The position numbers and the translations under genes are program-made. Shown in pieces: positions 49,468 to 58,970 of a stretch of DNA of 64,000 nt. The DNA is from Arsukibacterium tuosuense (GTDB lineage Bacteria; Pseudomonadota; Gammaproteobacteria; Enterobacterales; Alteromonadaceae), in assembly GCF_900215315.1 (NCBI RefSeq), contig NZ_OBEB01000009.1, positions 62,001-126,000 of the forward strand, read 5' to 3'. Numbering within the stretch: the first letter of the stretch is position 1; each line of letters starts with the position of its first letter. The notes under the pieces are model-generated. The model did no database searches, was not told the origin of the DNA, and was given only the letters and a program-made list of their open reading frames with translations.

Positions 49468-49992
49468 ATGAAATTCACAGCCAAAAAATTTGCTACCGCC
49501 GTGGCACTGAGTGTGCTGGCATCAAGTCCATTTCTCGCTTCAGCTGCGAGCAATGGTTACAAAATGGTGTTAATTGAAGACACCCCGGGCGTCACTACCA
49601 TTCAGGCAGGTCAGTTACAGCAAGGCATCAGCGAAGTGACTAACTATCGTGGTGCTGAAGTAGACAGCTTTTCACTGCAAATGAGCCTGTGCGTCGCCTA
49701 CAGCCGCTTAAGCCAGATTGACCAGGCGCAAACGGCTTGTTCCAAGGCAGTTAGCCTGGCGCAAAGCAGCCCGGCACTACCAACCGACGCCAAGCGCGAA
49801 ATGCGCGCCCTGGCTTACAGTAACCGCGGTGTAATGCACGTTCTGGCCAACGACAGAGTTGCAGCACTGGAAGATTTTAAACGCGCAGTATCGTTAAAAA
49901 CCAACGATATTAACCAGCACAACCTGGCGCGCTTAACGGCCGATATTAACGGCGTTGAAACCAATCAAATTGCGTACAACAGCGCAGAATAA
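49468..49992 (+). CDS. Exported TPR-repeat protein
   Basis: The 174-residue protein has a clear signal peptide (residues 1-27, cut after ASA). The mature part holds two TPR-like helix pairs: SLQMSLCVAYSRLSQIDQAQTAC and AYSNRGVMHVLANDRVAALEDF regions (residues about 70-155). TPR proteins mediate protein contacts; I cannot name the partner. AAGGGAG precedes the ATG at a good distance. It stands alone, with a 211-bp upstream gap where I see no feature and a strong terminator behind. Confidence 0.82.
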   Translation: MKFTAKKFATAVALSVLASSPFLASAASNGYKMVLIEDTPGVTTIQAGQLQQGISEVTNYRGAEVDSFSLQMSLCVAYSRLSQIDQAQTACSKAVSLAQSSPALPTDAKREMRALAYSNRGVMHVLANDRVAALEDFKRAVSLKTNDINQHNLARLTADINGVETNQIAYNSAE

Positions 49993-50054
49993 GCTGTTTT
50001 ACGTGTAACTGTTTTAACTGTAAAAAGTTTTACCCCGTTTTACCCTCGTCCTTT

Positions 50055-50082
50055 GCCCGGTTAATTTAACCGGGCTTTTTTT
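50055..50082 (+). terminator. Rho-independent terminator after the TPR gene
   Basis: GCCCGGTTA (50055-50063) and TAACCGGGC (50067-50075) form a perfect 9-bp stem with a 3-base loop and are followed by seven T residues. It lies 62 bp after the stop of the TPR gene. Confidence 0.92.
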
Positions 50083-50125
50083 GTTCAAATAACAAGACGC
50101 TCAAATAATTAATTAAAAATCTATC

Positions 50126-52492
50126 TTACTTCAGCAACTCAATGGCTCGTTCAAGATATTCGTCACGACCGACCAACACGCCTTGCAACGTTTGTTCTAC
50201 CGTCACGGTTGGCTGAATGCCAACCAGATGAAGCGCTGACTGATCTTGTTGTACCACTCGCATACCGGTCCAGTTAACCCGATAACCACCAGGTAAAGAG
50301 AACGGATTAATATTACCGTTCGCTCCCGCTGTCGGCTTACCAACAATCTCTGCAAGTTGGTAATGCTTTACGATCTCCAGCAAAGTTTCTGTATTACTGA
50401 TTGCACTGCTATCGGTCAGGAAAACAAATTTGCCCTGAAAATGGGGCTGTAATGGCGAAAGCTGCCATCTTCCAGTGCTGTTGTAGCCAACCATCCGCTC
50501 TTGATCCGGATAGATGTGCTGTGGTATTCGAAAATAAGCAGATTGCATGGGCTTTGTTGATAAGTGCTGCAATATGGCGTGAACATCGCCCTTGGGGTAA
50601 CCCCTTAAGTCGAAAATCACACCTTCGGCACTTGCCAATTCGTCTATTTTAGGTTGGATGTCAGTCATCGCCGCCCGGGTCAGGTCAACGTAATAGATAC
50701 TATCATCTAGGCTTTCTATTGCGGCCGGACGTTGGTCTGGTACAGGCTGCAGGTAATTTCTGAGGACATTACATGTTAACTGTCTGCCTTGCCGCTCCAG
50801 CAGCAATATTGCTTCTGTACCATGTTTCGCAATACCTAACCGCAGCAGTGCCTGATGCGTCCGCCATTGCCTCGAGCCAGAAATCAGATCTAGTTGTTCA
50901 TTAAAAGCTTCGGTAATATTAGTTCCGTCCAGTGCTAGTAAGATGTCGCCCTGCTCCACACAAACTGCCGCTTTCTCGGTTTCGACAATAGCTTTAATGA
51001 CTACCTTGCCTTCCACTTTGGCAAAACTGAACGGAAACCAGGCACGTCCTTGCTGCAGTGCATGGCCCACACCGCCATGTCCATCTTGAAGCTCTACCAT
51101 CATGCGCTGTAGAGTTGTCAAAAATTCATGTTCACTGCTGTCAGTCTGCGCCTGACGTAAAGCGTCAGTCAGCGCTTGCTGCCAGTCGGTATCGACCAAA
51201 TCGAAATATGGATAAAAATGTTGAAAAATGTTCCAGGCTATCAGCACACTGGCAAAACGCAGGTTTGAATCAGTTGCAGTTAGTTCAGCTAACTGAACTG
51301 ACTGCATTGCCTGCTCTAAATGACTCAGTTCAGGTGTGTTTGCAGGTTTCAGTGTTTTGCCATCTTTACTGTATAAAGCCAAAGGCACCCGGGCAATAAG
51401 GCCGGCACCAAGCGCGCGTTCAGCCAGCTCGCCCGCAGCGGGCTTTGCATTAAAAAGTTGCTCTACCCCACCTGAAGCAATTAATAGCGAACGTCCCTGC
51501 TTAAAAGCATCGACAGTCGTAGTGCTAAACTGAAACCCCTTGCCATTAACATACCAACCAGCAGGTGGGTCACCAACTTCCCCTCCAGTAAACAATGGAT
51601 TAGTGAGCGGCACTACCTTCCATTCTTCCTCAGAGTCTGCACGGGCATAAAGTTGAAAACTACCAAACCATGCTTTTCCCTGCCCCATTAACATGGCGCC
51701 AATTAAAATTTTCTCTGCGTCTTTATCGACATAGCCATTAATCTGAGCAGACTGCCACTGCGCTGAGGTAACCGGGCGATCAGCCATATAATTCATGGCG
51801 CCAAACTGGTTATTTGGCCGGTCAACCCGTAACAATAAATGCGCATTATTGTTGGCCTTACCACCTTCAGCCTTGAGAGCAGCGACTAATTTTATTTCCA
51901 TACCCCGATAGGCAGTGGCATCTACAAATTGTACTGTCGTTGCAACAGTTGCTGCGGGTGAAATATCATTTAAGCGATTTAAGCGGGCACTCTGATAAAA
52001 CGGCATGTTGGAGTTGCCTAATCCCACGCCTTGATGTTGCCAGGCGACCAACTCTAAGCCCGTAATATCCTCAGGCTGAATACTTGCTTCTGGCGCTGGT
52101 GGGTTGCTGCCCTGCGGATAAATTTGAACTGTCGGGGCGATAGCCGCAAACAGTTCAGTTAGCTGTTGCTGCAGTTCATCACGGTTTTGCGCTTTAAGTA
52201 CCTGGCTAACCCCATACACAGCAAACCGCTCCCAATCGATGGCGGCTGCTTCATCACTTGGATGAAAATATCTGACATAACCGTAAAGTTTTGCGAATGC
52301 CCGGAGATTCTCGAGTTGCTGCGAATCAGTTTTTGATATGTCCGCGACATTCTCAGCGGAATTGCCATGCTGCTTATCCGGACTGGCGGCGGCAAGTTGA
52401 GGCGGCAAGTCAATTAGCGCCAAAACTAATAGCCCAACCATAAAGAATAAGAAGTAAGGTTTTAAAATATTATTTTTATTATTGCTTTCCAT
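50126..52492 (-). CDS. S41 family peptidase-like protein
   Basis: The 788-residue protein starts with a membrane anchor or uncleaved signal (residues 12-34). A beta-rich region with no name I can give covers residues about 70-320, then a tail-specific-protease (S41/C-terminal processing) domain follows to the end. It includes QDGHGGVGH, a PDZ-like stretch around VEQGDILLALDGTNI, VIFDLRGYPKG and the nucleophile region TDSSAISNTE with VGKPTAGANG. The protein should act in the periplasm. No functional link to the surrounding salvage genes is visible; the gene may have been inserted there. Confidence 0.82.
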   Translation of the reverse strand: MESNNKNNILKPYFLFFMVGLLVLALIDLPPQLAAASPDKQHGNSAENVADISKTDSQQLENLRAFAKLYGYVRYFHPSDEAAAIDWERFAVYGVSQVLKAQNRDELQQQLTELFAAIAPTVQIYPQGSNPPAPEASIQPEDITGLELVAWQHQGVGLGNSNMPFYQSARLNRLNDISPAATVATTVQFVDATAYRGMEIKLVAALKAEGGKANNNAHLLLRVDRPNNQFGAMNYMADRPVTSAQWQSAQINGYVDKDAEKILIGAMLMGQGKAWFGSFQLYARADSEEEWKVVPLTNPLFTGGEVGDPPAGWYVNGKGFQFSTTTVDAFKQGRSLLIASGGVEQLFNAKPAAGELAERALGAGLIARVPLALYSKDGKTLKPANTPELSHLEQAMQSVQLAELTATDSNLRFASVLIAWNIFQHFYPYFDLVDTDWQQALTDALRQAQTDSSEHEFLTTLQRMMVELQDGHGGVGHALQQGRAWFPFSFAKVEGKVVIKAIVETEKAAVCVEQGDILLALDGTNITEAFNEQLDLISGSRQWRTHQALLRLGIAKHGTEAILLLERQGRQLTCNVLRNYLQPVPDQRPAAIESLDDSIYYVDLTRAAMTDIQPKIDELASAEGVIFDLRGYPKGDVHAILQHLSTKPMQSAYFRIPQHIYPDQERMVGYNSTGRWQLSPLQPHFQGKFVFLTDSSAISNTETLLEIVKHYQLAEIVGKPTAGANGNINPFSLPGGYRVNWTGMRVVQQDQSALHLVGIQPTVTVEQTLQGVLVGRDEYLERAIELLK

Positions 52493-52604
52493 GATTTAAC
52501 CAATAAATACCATTTAGGTACAACCATACCAGCCCACTTACAGGTTTGCAACAAATTGAATTTTAACGCTAATTTAAAGCAAATAGATTGCACCCCGCCA
52601 GTCG

Positions 52605-53627
52605 TTACTTAGACTGCAATGCACCCTTGGCAATATCTGCCTGACTATAAACACCGGTATCCAATACCCAGCCGGTGACTAAACTGGCCGGGGTAACGTC
52701 GAACGCCGGGTTAAATACCGGGGCGGTTTCCGGGGCCCATAGCGTCTGGCCGAAGGCGCCGCTAACGCCGCGTACCTCATTGCCATCGCGCTGTTCTATC
52801 GGAATAACACTGCCATCGGCGCAGTTTAAATCGACGGTGGTGTGTGGGGCGACCACATAGAAAGGTACCTGATGATACTGCGCCAGCACGGCCAGTGAGT
52901 AAGTGCCCACTTTATTGGCAAAGTCACCATTGGCGGCAATACGATCAGAGCCGACGAAAATGCGGTCGACCTGGCCCCGGGCCATTAACATGGCGGCCAT
53001 ATTGTCGCAGATAAGTTGATACGGAATAGCCAGCTGCTCGCACTCCCAGGCGGTTAAGCGGCCACCTTGCAACAAAGGCCGGGTTTCATCTACCCACAGC
53101 CGGATATTTTTACCCTGCTGATGCGCCAGGTTAATTACCCCCAGTGCAGTACCTACCCCGACTGTCGCCAGGCCGCCGGTATTGCAATGGGTTAGCAGTT
53201 GCTCGTCGGGTTGAACCAGTGCTGCACCATGGGCGGCCATTTGCTGGCACAACGCGACATCTTCAGCAAATAACGCTTCGGCGCAGGCTACCGCCGCGGT
53301 GGCATAATCTGGCCCGTTTAGCACCTTAAGCATGCTGTCGATATTGTTCATCAGGTTTACTGCAGTTGGCCTGGCGGCGCGCAGTATTTCAGCGTCCTGG
53401 CGCAGTTGCTCGCAGCTTGCGCCCTGCTCTGCCCGCACGGCCAGCAGCAGACAGGCGCCAATGCCAATGGCCGGCGCGCCGCGTAGCTGCAGGTTTTTAA
53501 TCATGCTAACCATTTGCGTTACCGTGCTGCAACTAAGCCACTGCTGGCGGTGGGGCAATAAGGTCTGGTCCAGCACAAATAACTGACCTTGTTCGGTTTT
53601 CAGGCTGAGTGCAGTTAAATTTTGCAT
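52605..53627 (-). CDS. mtnA: Methylthioribose-1-phosphate isomerase
   Basis: The 340-residue enzyme converts methylthioribose-1-phosphate to methylthioribulose-1-phosphate. The catalytic cysteine C148 ([10 protein letters not shown]) and aspartate D228 ([11 protein letters not shown]) are both present, and RGAPAIGI marks the substrate site. It is related to eIF2B subunits but these residues support the isomerase. It is divergent from mtnK with a gap of about 114 bp in which AGACGGCT (7 of 8 to the MetJ box) occurs. Confidence 0.96.
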   Translation of the reverse strand: MQNLTALSLKTEQGQLFVLDQTLLPHRQQWLSCSTVTQMVSMIKNLQLRGAPAIGIGACLLLAVRAEQGASCEQLRQDAEILRAARPTAVNLMNNIDSMLKVLNGPDYATAAVACAEALFAEDVALCQQMAAHGAALVQPDEQLLTHCNTGGLATVGVGTALGVINLAHQQGKNIRLWVDETRPLLQGGRLTAWECEQLAIPYQLICDNMAAMLMARGQVDRIFVGSDRIAANGDFANKVGTYSLAVLAQYHQVPFYVVAPHTTVDLNCADGSVIPIEQRDGNEVRGVSGAFGQTLWAPETAPVFNPAFDVTPASLVTGWVLDTGVYSQADIAKGALQSK

Positions 53628-53741
53628 AACTTATTCCTGCTTAACTTTTGCTGGATATTGCAGACGGCTATCGGGTTTGCGATTATGCAGCCCTGCTTTT
53701 GTCTTTACAAGTAACGGTGTCCTTGATGAATGAGTATAAAG

Positions 53742-54944
53742 ATGAGTGAGTACAAAACCTTTAATGCCGACGATGCCATGGCCTTTGCTGATGAGCATAG
53801 CGAACTGTTTGGCGACCACAGCAAATTAACTGCCGAAGAGTTTGGCGACGGCAACCTTAACCTGGTGTTCCGGGTAGAAAACGATAAAGGCACCTCGCTG
53901 ATTGTCAAACAGGCACTGCCATATGCCCGCTGCGTCGGCGAAAGCTGGCCGTTAACCACCGACCGGGCGCGGATTGAAGCTGAAGTATTAAAAATGCACC
54001 GCCGCTTCTGCCCCGAGCATACGGTAGAAGTACGCTATTTTGACCCGGTTGCCTGCGCTATATTAATGGAAGATTTAAAAGCCTTCCGAATTTTACGCAG
54101 CGAACTGAATGCCGGTAAAAAGTTTAATCATCTGGCGCCACAAATGGCGAAATATCTGGCGAATACCCTGTTCTATACCAGCGACTTTATAATGAGCAGC
54201 GAAAACAAAAAAGCCGAAGTCGCGCGCTTTTTAAACCCGGAACTGTGCCTGATCACTGAAGATTTATTTTTTACCGACCCGTACTGCAACCACGAACGCA
54301 ACAATATTGAGCCGTCGATACTGGAAAAAGCCAAAACCCTGTGGCACGACGACGCCTTAAAAGCGGAAGTGGCGGCACTGAAGGCCGATTTTCTCAGCAA
54401 GCCACAGGCGTTACTGCATGGCGATTTGCACAGTGGCAGTATTTTTATCGACAGTGAAACGTGCAAAGTTATCGACGCTGAATTCGGCTTTTTCGGGCCG
54501 ATGGGTTTTGATGTCGGCAGCTTACTGGGTAATTTACTGCTGAACTACCTGGCCTGCCCCGGCTTGCATGACTTTGATGATTGCAGCGAGCAGCAAAGCT
54601 TTTTACTGGAACAAGCCGAGCAGCTATGGCAACAATTCAGCGAGATTTTTGCGGAACTGATGGCCCGCGAAACCCAGGATCCGGCGCTGGAAAACAGCTT
54701 GTATCAACAGCGGTTTTTGCGACAGGTATTCAGTGATGCCGCAGGCTATGCCGGCTGTGAGCTGATCCGCCGCACTGTTGGTCTGGCGCATGTGGCTGAT
54801 TTTGACAGCATCAGCGATGCTGGCAAACGGGCGCAGTGTCAGCGTAATGCGTTAAAACTGGGGCGGGAGCTGATAATGCAGCGGAATGACTTAAATAATA
54901 TCAGCCAGTTACTTAATGTAGTGCGTTATCAACAAACTGACTGA
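53742..54944 (+). CDS. mtnK: Methylthioribose kinase
   Basis: The 400-residue aminoglycoside-phosphotransferase-fold kinase phosphorylates methylthioribose. Signature sequences are GDGNLNLVFRV, KQALPYARCVGESWPLT, HGDLHSGSIFI (catalytic loop) and IDAEFGFFGPMGFDVGS (metal-binding DxE). The start at 53742 (MSEYKTF) matches other MtnK proteins; an ATG four codons upstream at 53730 is possible. Since the kinase/isomerase pair is present, this organism uses the two-enzyme route from methylthioadenosine via a nucleosidase not seen here, rather than the phosphorylase. Confidence 0.96.
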   Translation: MSEYKTFNADDAMAFADEHSELFGDHSKLTAEEFGDGNLNLVFRVENDKGTSLIVKQALPYARCVGESWPLTTDRARIEAEVLKMHRRFCPEHTVEVRYFDPVACAILMEDLKAFRILRSELNAGKKFNHLAPQMAKYLANTLFYTSDFIMSSENKKAEVARFLNPELCLITEDLFFTDPYCNHERNNIEPSILEKAKTLWHDDALKAEVAALKADFLSKPQALLHGDLHSGSIFIDSETCKVIDAEFGFFGPMGFDVGSLLGNLLLNYLACPGLHDFDDCSEQQSFLLEQAEQLWQQFSEIFAELMARETQDPALENSLYQQRFLRQVFSDAAGYAGCELIRRTVGLAHVADFDSISDAGKRAQCQRNALKLGRELIMQRNDLNNISQLLNVVRYQQTD

Positions 54945-55091
54945 GCCGGCACTTTTAGCAACTAAGTAAAGCTGGCCTGACGTTTATTACATCCGCTTAC
55001 AATTAATCAACCTGGTTAGCCAAAACTGGCTATCAGCGTAGTTTAGCTTATGGCAAACTGGAGCGATTCTAACTACAAACAGATTAAGCGG

Positions 55092-55784
55092 ATGATTACA
55101 GCAAACGGCCTCTGTAAAAACTTTGGCAGCGGTGACAGTCAGGTCCAGGCGCTGCGCGATGTCAGCCTGAGCATTGCTGAAAACGAATTTGTGGCCATTA
55201 TGGGCAGCTCCGGTTCAGGCAAATCGACTCTGATGAATATTCTCGGTTGTCTCGATACTCCAAGCGCCGGCCAGTATCAGTTGGCGGGTCAGGTTATCGG
55301 TCAGTTGGACGATGTCAGCCTGTCGGCAATGCGCAACCAGCATATCGGCTTTATTTTTCAGTCTTTTCATCTGCTACCCCGTTTAACCGCCGCCCAGAAT
55401 GTGGCGCTACCGCTGCGTTATACCGATACCGACCCCGAGCAAGCTATTGCCCGGGCCAATGCGCTGCTGGATCAGGTGGGGCTGGGCCATCGTAAAGATC
55501 ATAAACCACACGAAATGTCCGGCGGCCAGCGCCAGCGGGTAGCCATTGCCCGGGCGCTGATAAACCGGCCGAAAGTGATTTTTGCTGATGAGCCAACCGG
55601 CAACCTGGATAGCAAAACCTCTAAGGAAATTATGCAGTTGCTGTGCGATTTGCACCAGCAGGGCAATACCATAGTAATGGTAACCCACGAAGACGAAATT
55701 GCGGCTTACGCCGGCCGGGTGATCCGGATGCGTGATGGCCAGATCATGGAGGACAGTGCATGTTCAAAAGCACGTTCAGCGTAA
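55092..55784 (+). CDS. ABC transporter ATP-binding protein (MacB/LolD type)
   Basis: The 230-residue ATPase has Walker A (GSSGSGKST), the Q-loop FIFQSFHLLPRL, signature MSGGQRQR, Walker B (VIFADEP) and the switch histidine in VTHEDE. LNILGCLD after Walker A places it with MacB and LolD ATPases, which power type VII mechanotransmission exporters rather than classic import. The start at 55092 fits family alignment; an in-frame ATG at 55050 would add 14 residues. Its 3' end overlaps the first adaptor by 25 bp. Confidence 0.93.
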   Translation: MITANGLCKNFGSGDSQVQALRDVSLSIAENEFVAIMGSSGSGKSTLMNILGCLDTPSAGQYQLAGQVIGQLDDVSLSAMRNQHIGFIFQSFHLLPRLTAAQNVALPLRYTDTDPEQAIARANALLDQVGLGHRKDHKPHEMSGGQRQRVAIARALINRPKVIFADEPTGNLDSKTSKEIMQLLCDLHQQGNTIVMVTHEDEIAAYAGRVIRMRDGQIMEDSACSKARSA

Positions 55785-56743
55785 TGTTGCTGGCTGCCAG
55801 CCAGCTGAGCTTCAGTGCCGCCACCCTGGCGACAACCGGGCCAGACAGCGAACTACCGCTATTACTGACCGGCACCCTGCAGTCAGCCGACCGGCAAAGC
55901 ATTGTCGCCCCGATGTCCGACAGCTGGCGGGTGCAGGTGCAGTGGTTACATAGTGAAAGCGAGCCGGTTAAAACCGGCGACTTAATTGCCGTATTTGATG
56001 CCGGAAATACCCAGGCCCAGATAGAACAACTGAAAAGCAGCCTGATTAACCACCAGGAGCGGCTTAATCAGCTGAAAAGTGAACATAAACAAGCTGTAAT
56101 GGAAGCCGAATTTGAGCTGAACCGACGTCAGTTACTGCTGGAAAAAGCCGGCATTGATGCCGGTGTGCCACTGGCCAATTTAAGCCAGTACGATTACGAG
56201 CAATACCAGCTGGAGCAAAAACGCGCCCGCACTGAAGCCAGCAAAGCTGCTGAACAGCTGGCGGTTGCCAGAATAACGGCCGACGCCGCCTTAACCAAGC
56301 AACAGCTGCAAATAGACCAGACTCAGGCTGAACTGGCCGATGCCGAAACCCTGCTAAGCCGGATGAGCGTGTATGCGTTGCAGGATGGCAATATCAGCTA
56401 TGGCAACCATCCGTGGTATGGCACCAAAATTTATGCCGGTGTTACCGCCCAGCCAGGCTGGATAATTGCCGAGCTGAACCGTAAAGAAAACTTATATATT
56501 GAAGCCTGGGTGCATGAAACCGATTTGCCGCGGCTGCAGCAAGCCAGGGCGCTGCAGGCCCGCTTTGATATCGCCCCCGACCAGCCTTTTACTGTCGCGC
56601 TAAGCGAGCTGGCGCAGCAGGGCGAAAAGCGTCAGAGCTGGGGCACCGCCTTATATTACAAAGCCTCCTTTAGTGCGGCCAGTTTACCGGTAGCCAGGCC
56701 AATGCTGGGCATGGGGATGTTAATTGAGGTGGCAGCCGAATGA
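55760..56743 (+). CDS. Membrane-fusion (HlyD-like) adaptor, first of three
   Basis: The 327-residue protein has a signal peptide (residues 1-25) and no lipobox. A lipoyl-like half-domain (VKTGDLIAVFDAGNTQ), a long coiled coil (about residues 75-195) and a beta-barrel part follow, as in periplasmic adaptors. The ATG has a strong ribosome binding site GGAGG six bases upstream, inside the ATPase gene. Compared with the two adaptors after it, it lacks the lipid anchor. It would bridge the inner-membrane pump and an outer-membrane channel of the TolC type, none of which is encoded nearby. Confidence 0.82.
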   Translation: MFKSTFSVMLLAASQLSFSAATLATTGPDSELPLLLTGTLQSADRQSIVAPMSDSWRVQVQWLHSESEPVKTGDLIAVFDAGNTQAQIEQLKSSLINHQERLNQLKSEHKQAVMEAEFELNRRQLLLEKAGIDAGVPLANLSQYDYEQYQLEQKRARTEASKAAEQLAVARITADAALTKQQLQIDQTQAELADAETLLSRMSVYALQDGNISYGNHPWYGTKIYAGVTAQPGWIIAELNRKENLYIEAWVHETDLPRLQQARALQARFDIAPDQPFTVALSELAQQGEKRQSWGTALYYKASFSAASLPVARPMLGMGMLIEVAAE

Positions 56744-57771
56744 CCTTAAACAGAATTAAACCCTTATTATATGGCGTTAGTTTAGGCTTAAGCAGCCTGT
56801 TGCTCAGCGCCTGTCAGCAGGAAGCGGCTTCCGGCCCTGTCAGCGTGGTCGCCAGCCATGTCCGGGCGACCGGTGAACTGACTGCCGCCAATTCATTTAA
56901 AGCTTCACCACCGTCTGTCAGCAACATGTGGCAGTACAATATCAAACAGTTAGCACCGGAAAGCAGTATGTTAACCGAGGGCGCTGTGGTGGCGGCGTTT
57001 GATGGCCAGCGGCTGGTGGACGAGCTGAATAATAAAACAATAGAACTGCGCAGCGCCGAGCAGGAGCTGGCCAACCGCTTACGTACTGACGAGCAAACTT
57101 TTGAAGAGCTGAAACTGACCCTGGCTGAGCGGAAAATGGAGTACGACCGTGAGCAGCGTAAAGCCGAAATTGTCGATCAGTCGCGCTCTGCCAATGACCG
57201 GCGCAAAGCGCAAATTGACTTTACCATTGCCGACAACCAATACCAGCTGGCTCAGGCGAGGTTGGCCAGCCATCAGCAGCAGCGGCTGGCGGAAGAGCAG
57301 ATGCTGGTGGCCAAAGTCAGCCGCTTGCAGTCTGAAGTCAGCCAGTTACAGCGTAATATCGCCAGCATGCAGGTAAAAGCGCCGTTCGCCGGCGTTATGG
57401 TGTACACCATCGGTTTTGACGGGGAGAAATTCTCGGTTGGCGATACCGCCCAGTTTGGTCAGCCGGTGGCTGAAGTCAGCCAGCTCGACAGCTTGTATGT
57501 TAAAGCTGAAATTGATGAAATCGATTTAAAGCAACTGCAGCCGGGACTGGCCGTAGAGGTTACCCTGGATGCCTACCCGGAGCGACGCTTTAACGGTGTG
57601 CTGCAAAGCCTGGGCAATGCGGTGCGGGATAAATCAAATGACAACCTGCGCCGGGTGGTAGATGCCAGTGTCAGCCTGACCGACCTGGATACCGAACTGA
57701 TGCGGCCCGGCATGACCGCCCGCCTGAATATCAGCCTGAACACCAAACAAGGAGCGGACCATGCAAATTAA
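56740..57771 (+). CDS. Membrane-fusion (HlyD-like) adaptor lipoprotein, second of three
   Basis: The 343-residue protein has a lipobox LLLSAC (Cys about residue 25). A coiled coil (about residues 95-205) rich in Gln, Glu and Arg sits between lipoyl halves; the second half is APFAGVMVY, and DSLYVKAEIDEIDLKQLQPG opens the barrel domain. This is the MacA/HlyD plan. It overlaps the first adaptor by 4 bp (ATGA) and the third by 11 bp, showing that all three are made from one transcript. Confidence 0.88.
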   Translation: MTLNRIKPLLYGVSLGLSSLLLSACQQEAASGPVSVVASHVRATGELTAANSFKASPPSVSNMWQYNIKQLAPESSMLTEGAVVAAFDGQRLVDELNNKTIELRSAEQELANRLRTDEQTFEELKLTLAERKMEYDREQRKAEIVDQSRSANDRRKAQIDFTIADNQYQLAQARLASHQQQRLAEEQMLVAKVSRLQSEVSQLQRNIASMQVKAPFAGVMVYTIGFDGEKFSVGDTAQFGQPVAEVSQLDSLYVKAEIDEIDLKQLQPGLAVEVTLDAYPERRFNGVLQSLGNAVRDKSNDNLRRVVDASVSLTDLDTELMRPGMTARLNISLNTKQGADHAN

Positions 57772-58966
57772 GCTACTTCGCTCGCTGCTGGCAGCGACTG
57801 GCACGCTGAGCCTGCTTACTTTGGCCGGCTGTACTGAGCCCGCACTGCAGCAGGTTCCAGTGTATAAGGTAGCGCCCGACACCCTGGTGCATAAGGTGCA
57901 TACCGAAGGCGAATTGTTTGCCGTTAACTCGGTTACCATCAGCGCGCCACGCAATGTGCAGGGGCCGCGCTTTATTGCCAGCCTGGCCAGAGAATACAGC
58001 CGGGTAGAACCCGGTGATGTGGTCGTTACGTTTGATGCTACCCAGTTAGAACGGTCACAACGCCAGGCCAATACCAGCCTGAGCAGCGTGCTGGCCGATG
58101 AGCAACAAAAACTGGCCGAGCAGCAAAATGAGCAAAAAGCCCTGGGCTTAGATCAAACCCTGATTGCTCAGGAATTTAATTTTGCTGACCGTTTCAGCAT
58201 TGATGATGTGCAAATTCGCTCCAAGCTGGAAATTCTTGATTCAATGCAGAATAAAGAATACCTCGGCGAAAAAAAGGAGTATCTGGGCTGGCAGGAGCAA
58301 AGTTTCAGCCAGCGCAGCAGCGGCGAGCTGGAGCTGTTACAACTGCAACGCGGCCAGCAGCAGAATTTGCTGCAACAAGCTGAAAGTGGCCTGGCCGGGC
58401 TGGAAGTTAAAGCACCGCATGCCGGTATTTTATTGTTCGAGAGCAACTGGCGGGGCGAAAAGCCTGAAGTGGGCGGTATGGTGTTTCCTGGTTCAAAAAT
58501 TGGCAGCATTCCCGATCTCGCGCTGCAGCACCTGAAGTTACAGGTGATTGAACAAGAAGCAATCGGGCTGAAAGCCGGCCAGCGGGTCACCTTTCACCTG
58601 GCGGCCTGGCCTGAAAAAGTGCTCAGCGGCAGTATAGTGTCAGTGGCTGCAGTGGCCCAGTCGCGGGAGCGGCGCGACCCGCGCAAATACATTGAAGTTA
58701 TCGTCGCGCCCGAACAACAAGACCCGAATTTTATGCCGGGCATTAAAGCGATTGCGACCTTATGGGTAAATGAAAAGCCCGGAATATTAAAAGTACCGCT
58801 GCAAGCCATTTTCAGCGAACAACAGCAATTGTATGTCTATAAACGTAATGGCAGTGGTTTTGTAAAACAGCCTGTCAGCCTCGGCAGCAAAAGCCTGAGC
58901 CATGCAGAAATCAGCACCGGCCTGAATGCCGGTGATGAGATTGCTCTTATTAATCCGGAAAGCTGA
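57761..58966 (+). CDS. Membrane-fusion (HlyD-like) adaptor lipoprotein, third of three
   Basis: The 401-residue protein has a lipobox LTLAGC (Cys about residue 25), a coiled coil split by a shorter helix region (about residues 110-215), a lipoyl half APHAGILLF, the barrel, and a membrane-proximal domain at the end (SKSLSHAEISTGLNAGDEI) that the other two lack. It is thus the most complete and MacA-like of the three. AAGGAG is well placed. The permease gene starts 4 bp after its stop. Confidence 0.9.
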   Translation: MQIKLLRSLLAATGTLSLLTLAGCTEPALQQVPVYKVAPDTLVHKVHTEGELFAVNSVTISAPRNVQGPRFIASLAREYSRVEPGDVVVTFDATQLERSQRQANTSLSSVLADEQQKLAEQQNEQKALGLDQTLIAQEFNFADRFSIDDVQIRSKLEILDSMQNKEYLGEKKEYLGWQEQSFSQRSSGELELLQLQRGQQQNLLQQAESGLAGLEVKAPHAGILLFESNWRGEKPEVGGMVFPGSKIGSIPDLALQHLKLQVIEQEAIGLKAGQRVTFHLAAWPEKVLSGSIVSVAAVAQSRERRDPRKYIEVIVAPEQQDPNFMPGIKAIATLWVNEKPGILKVPLQAIFSEQQQLYVYKRNGSGFVKQPVSLGSKSLSHAEISTGLNAGDEIALINPES

Positions 58967-58970
58967 TCCC

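Noticed and set aside
55760..58966. Three adaptors as fragments of one broken gene
   Set aside because: Each has its own signal sequence or lipobox, coiled coil and lipoyl/barrel parts, and each has a ribosome binding site or a coupled overlap.
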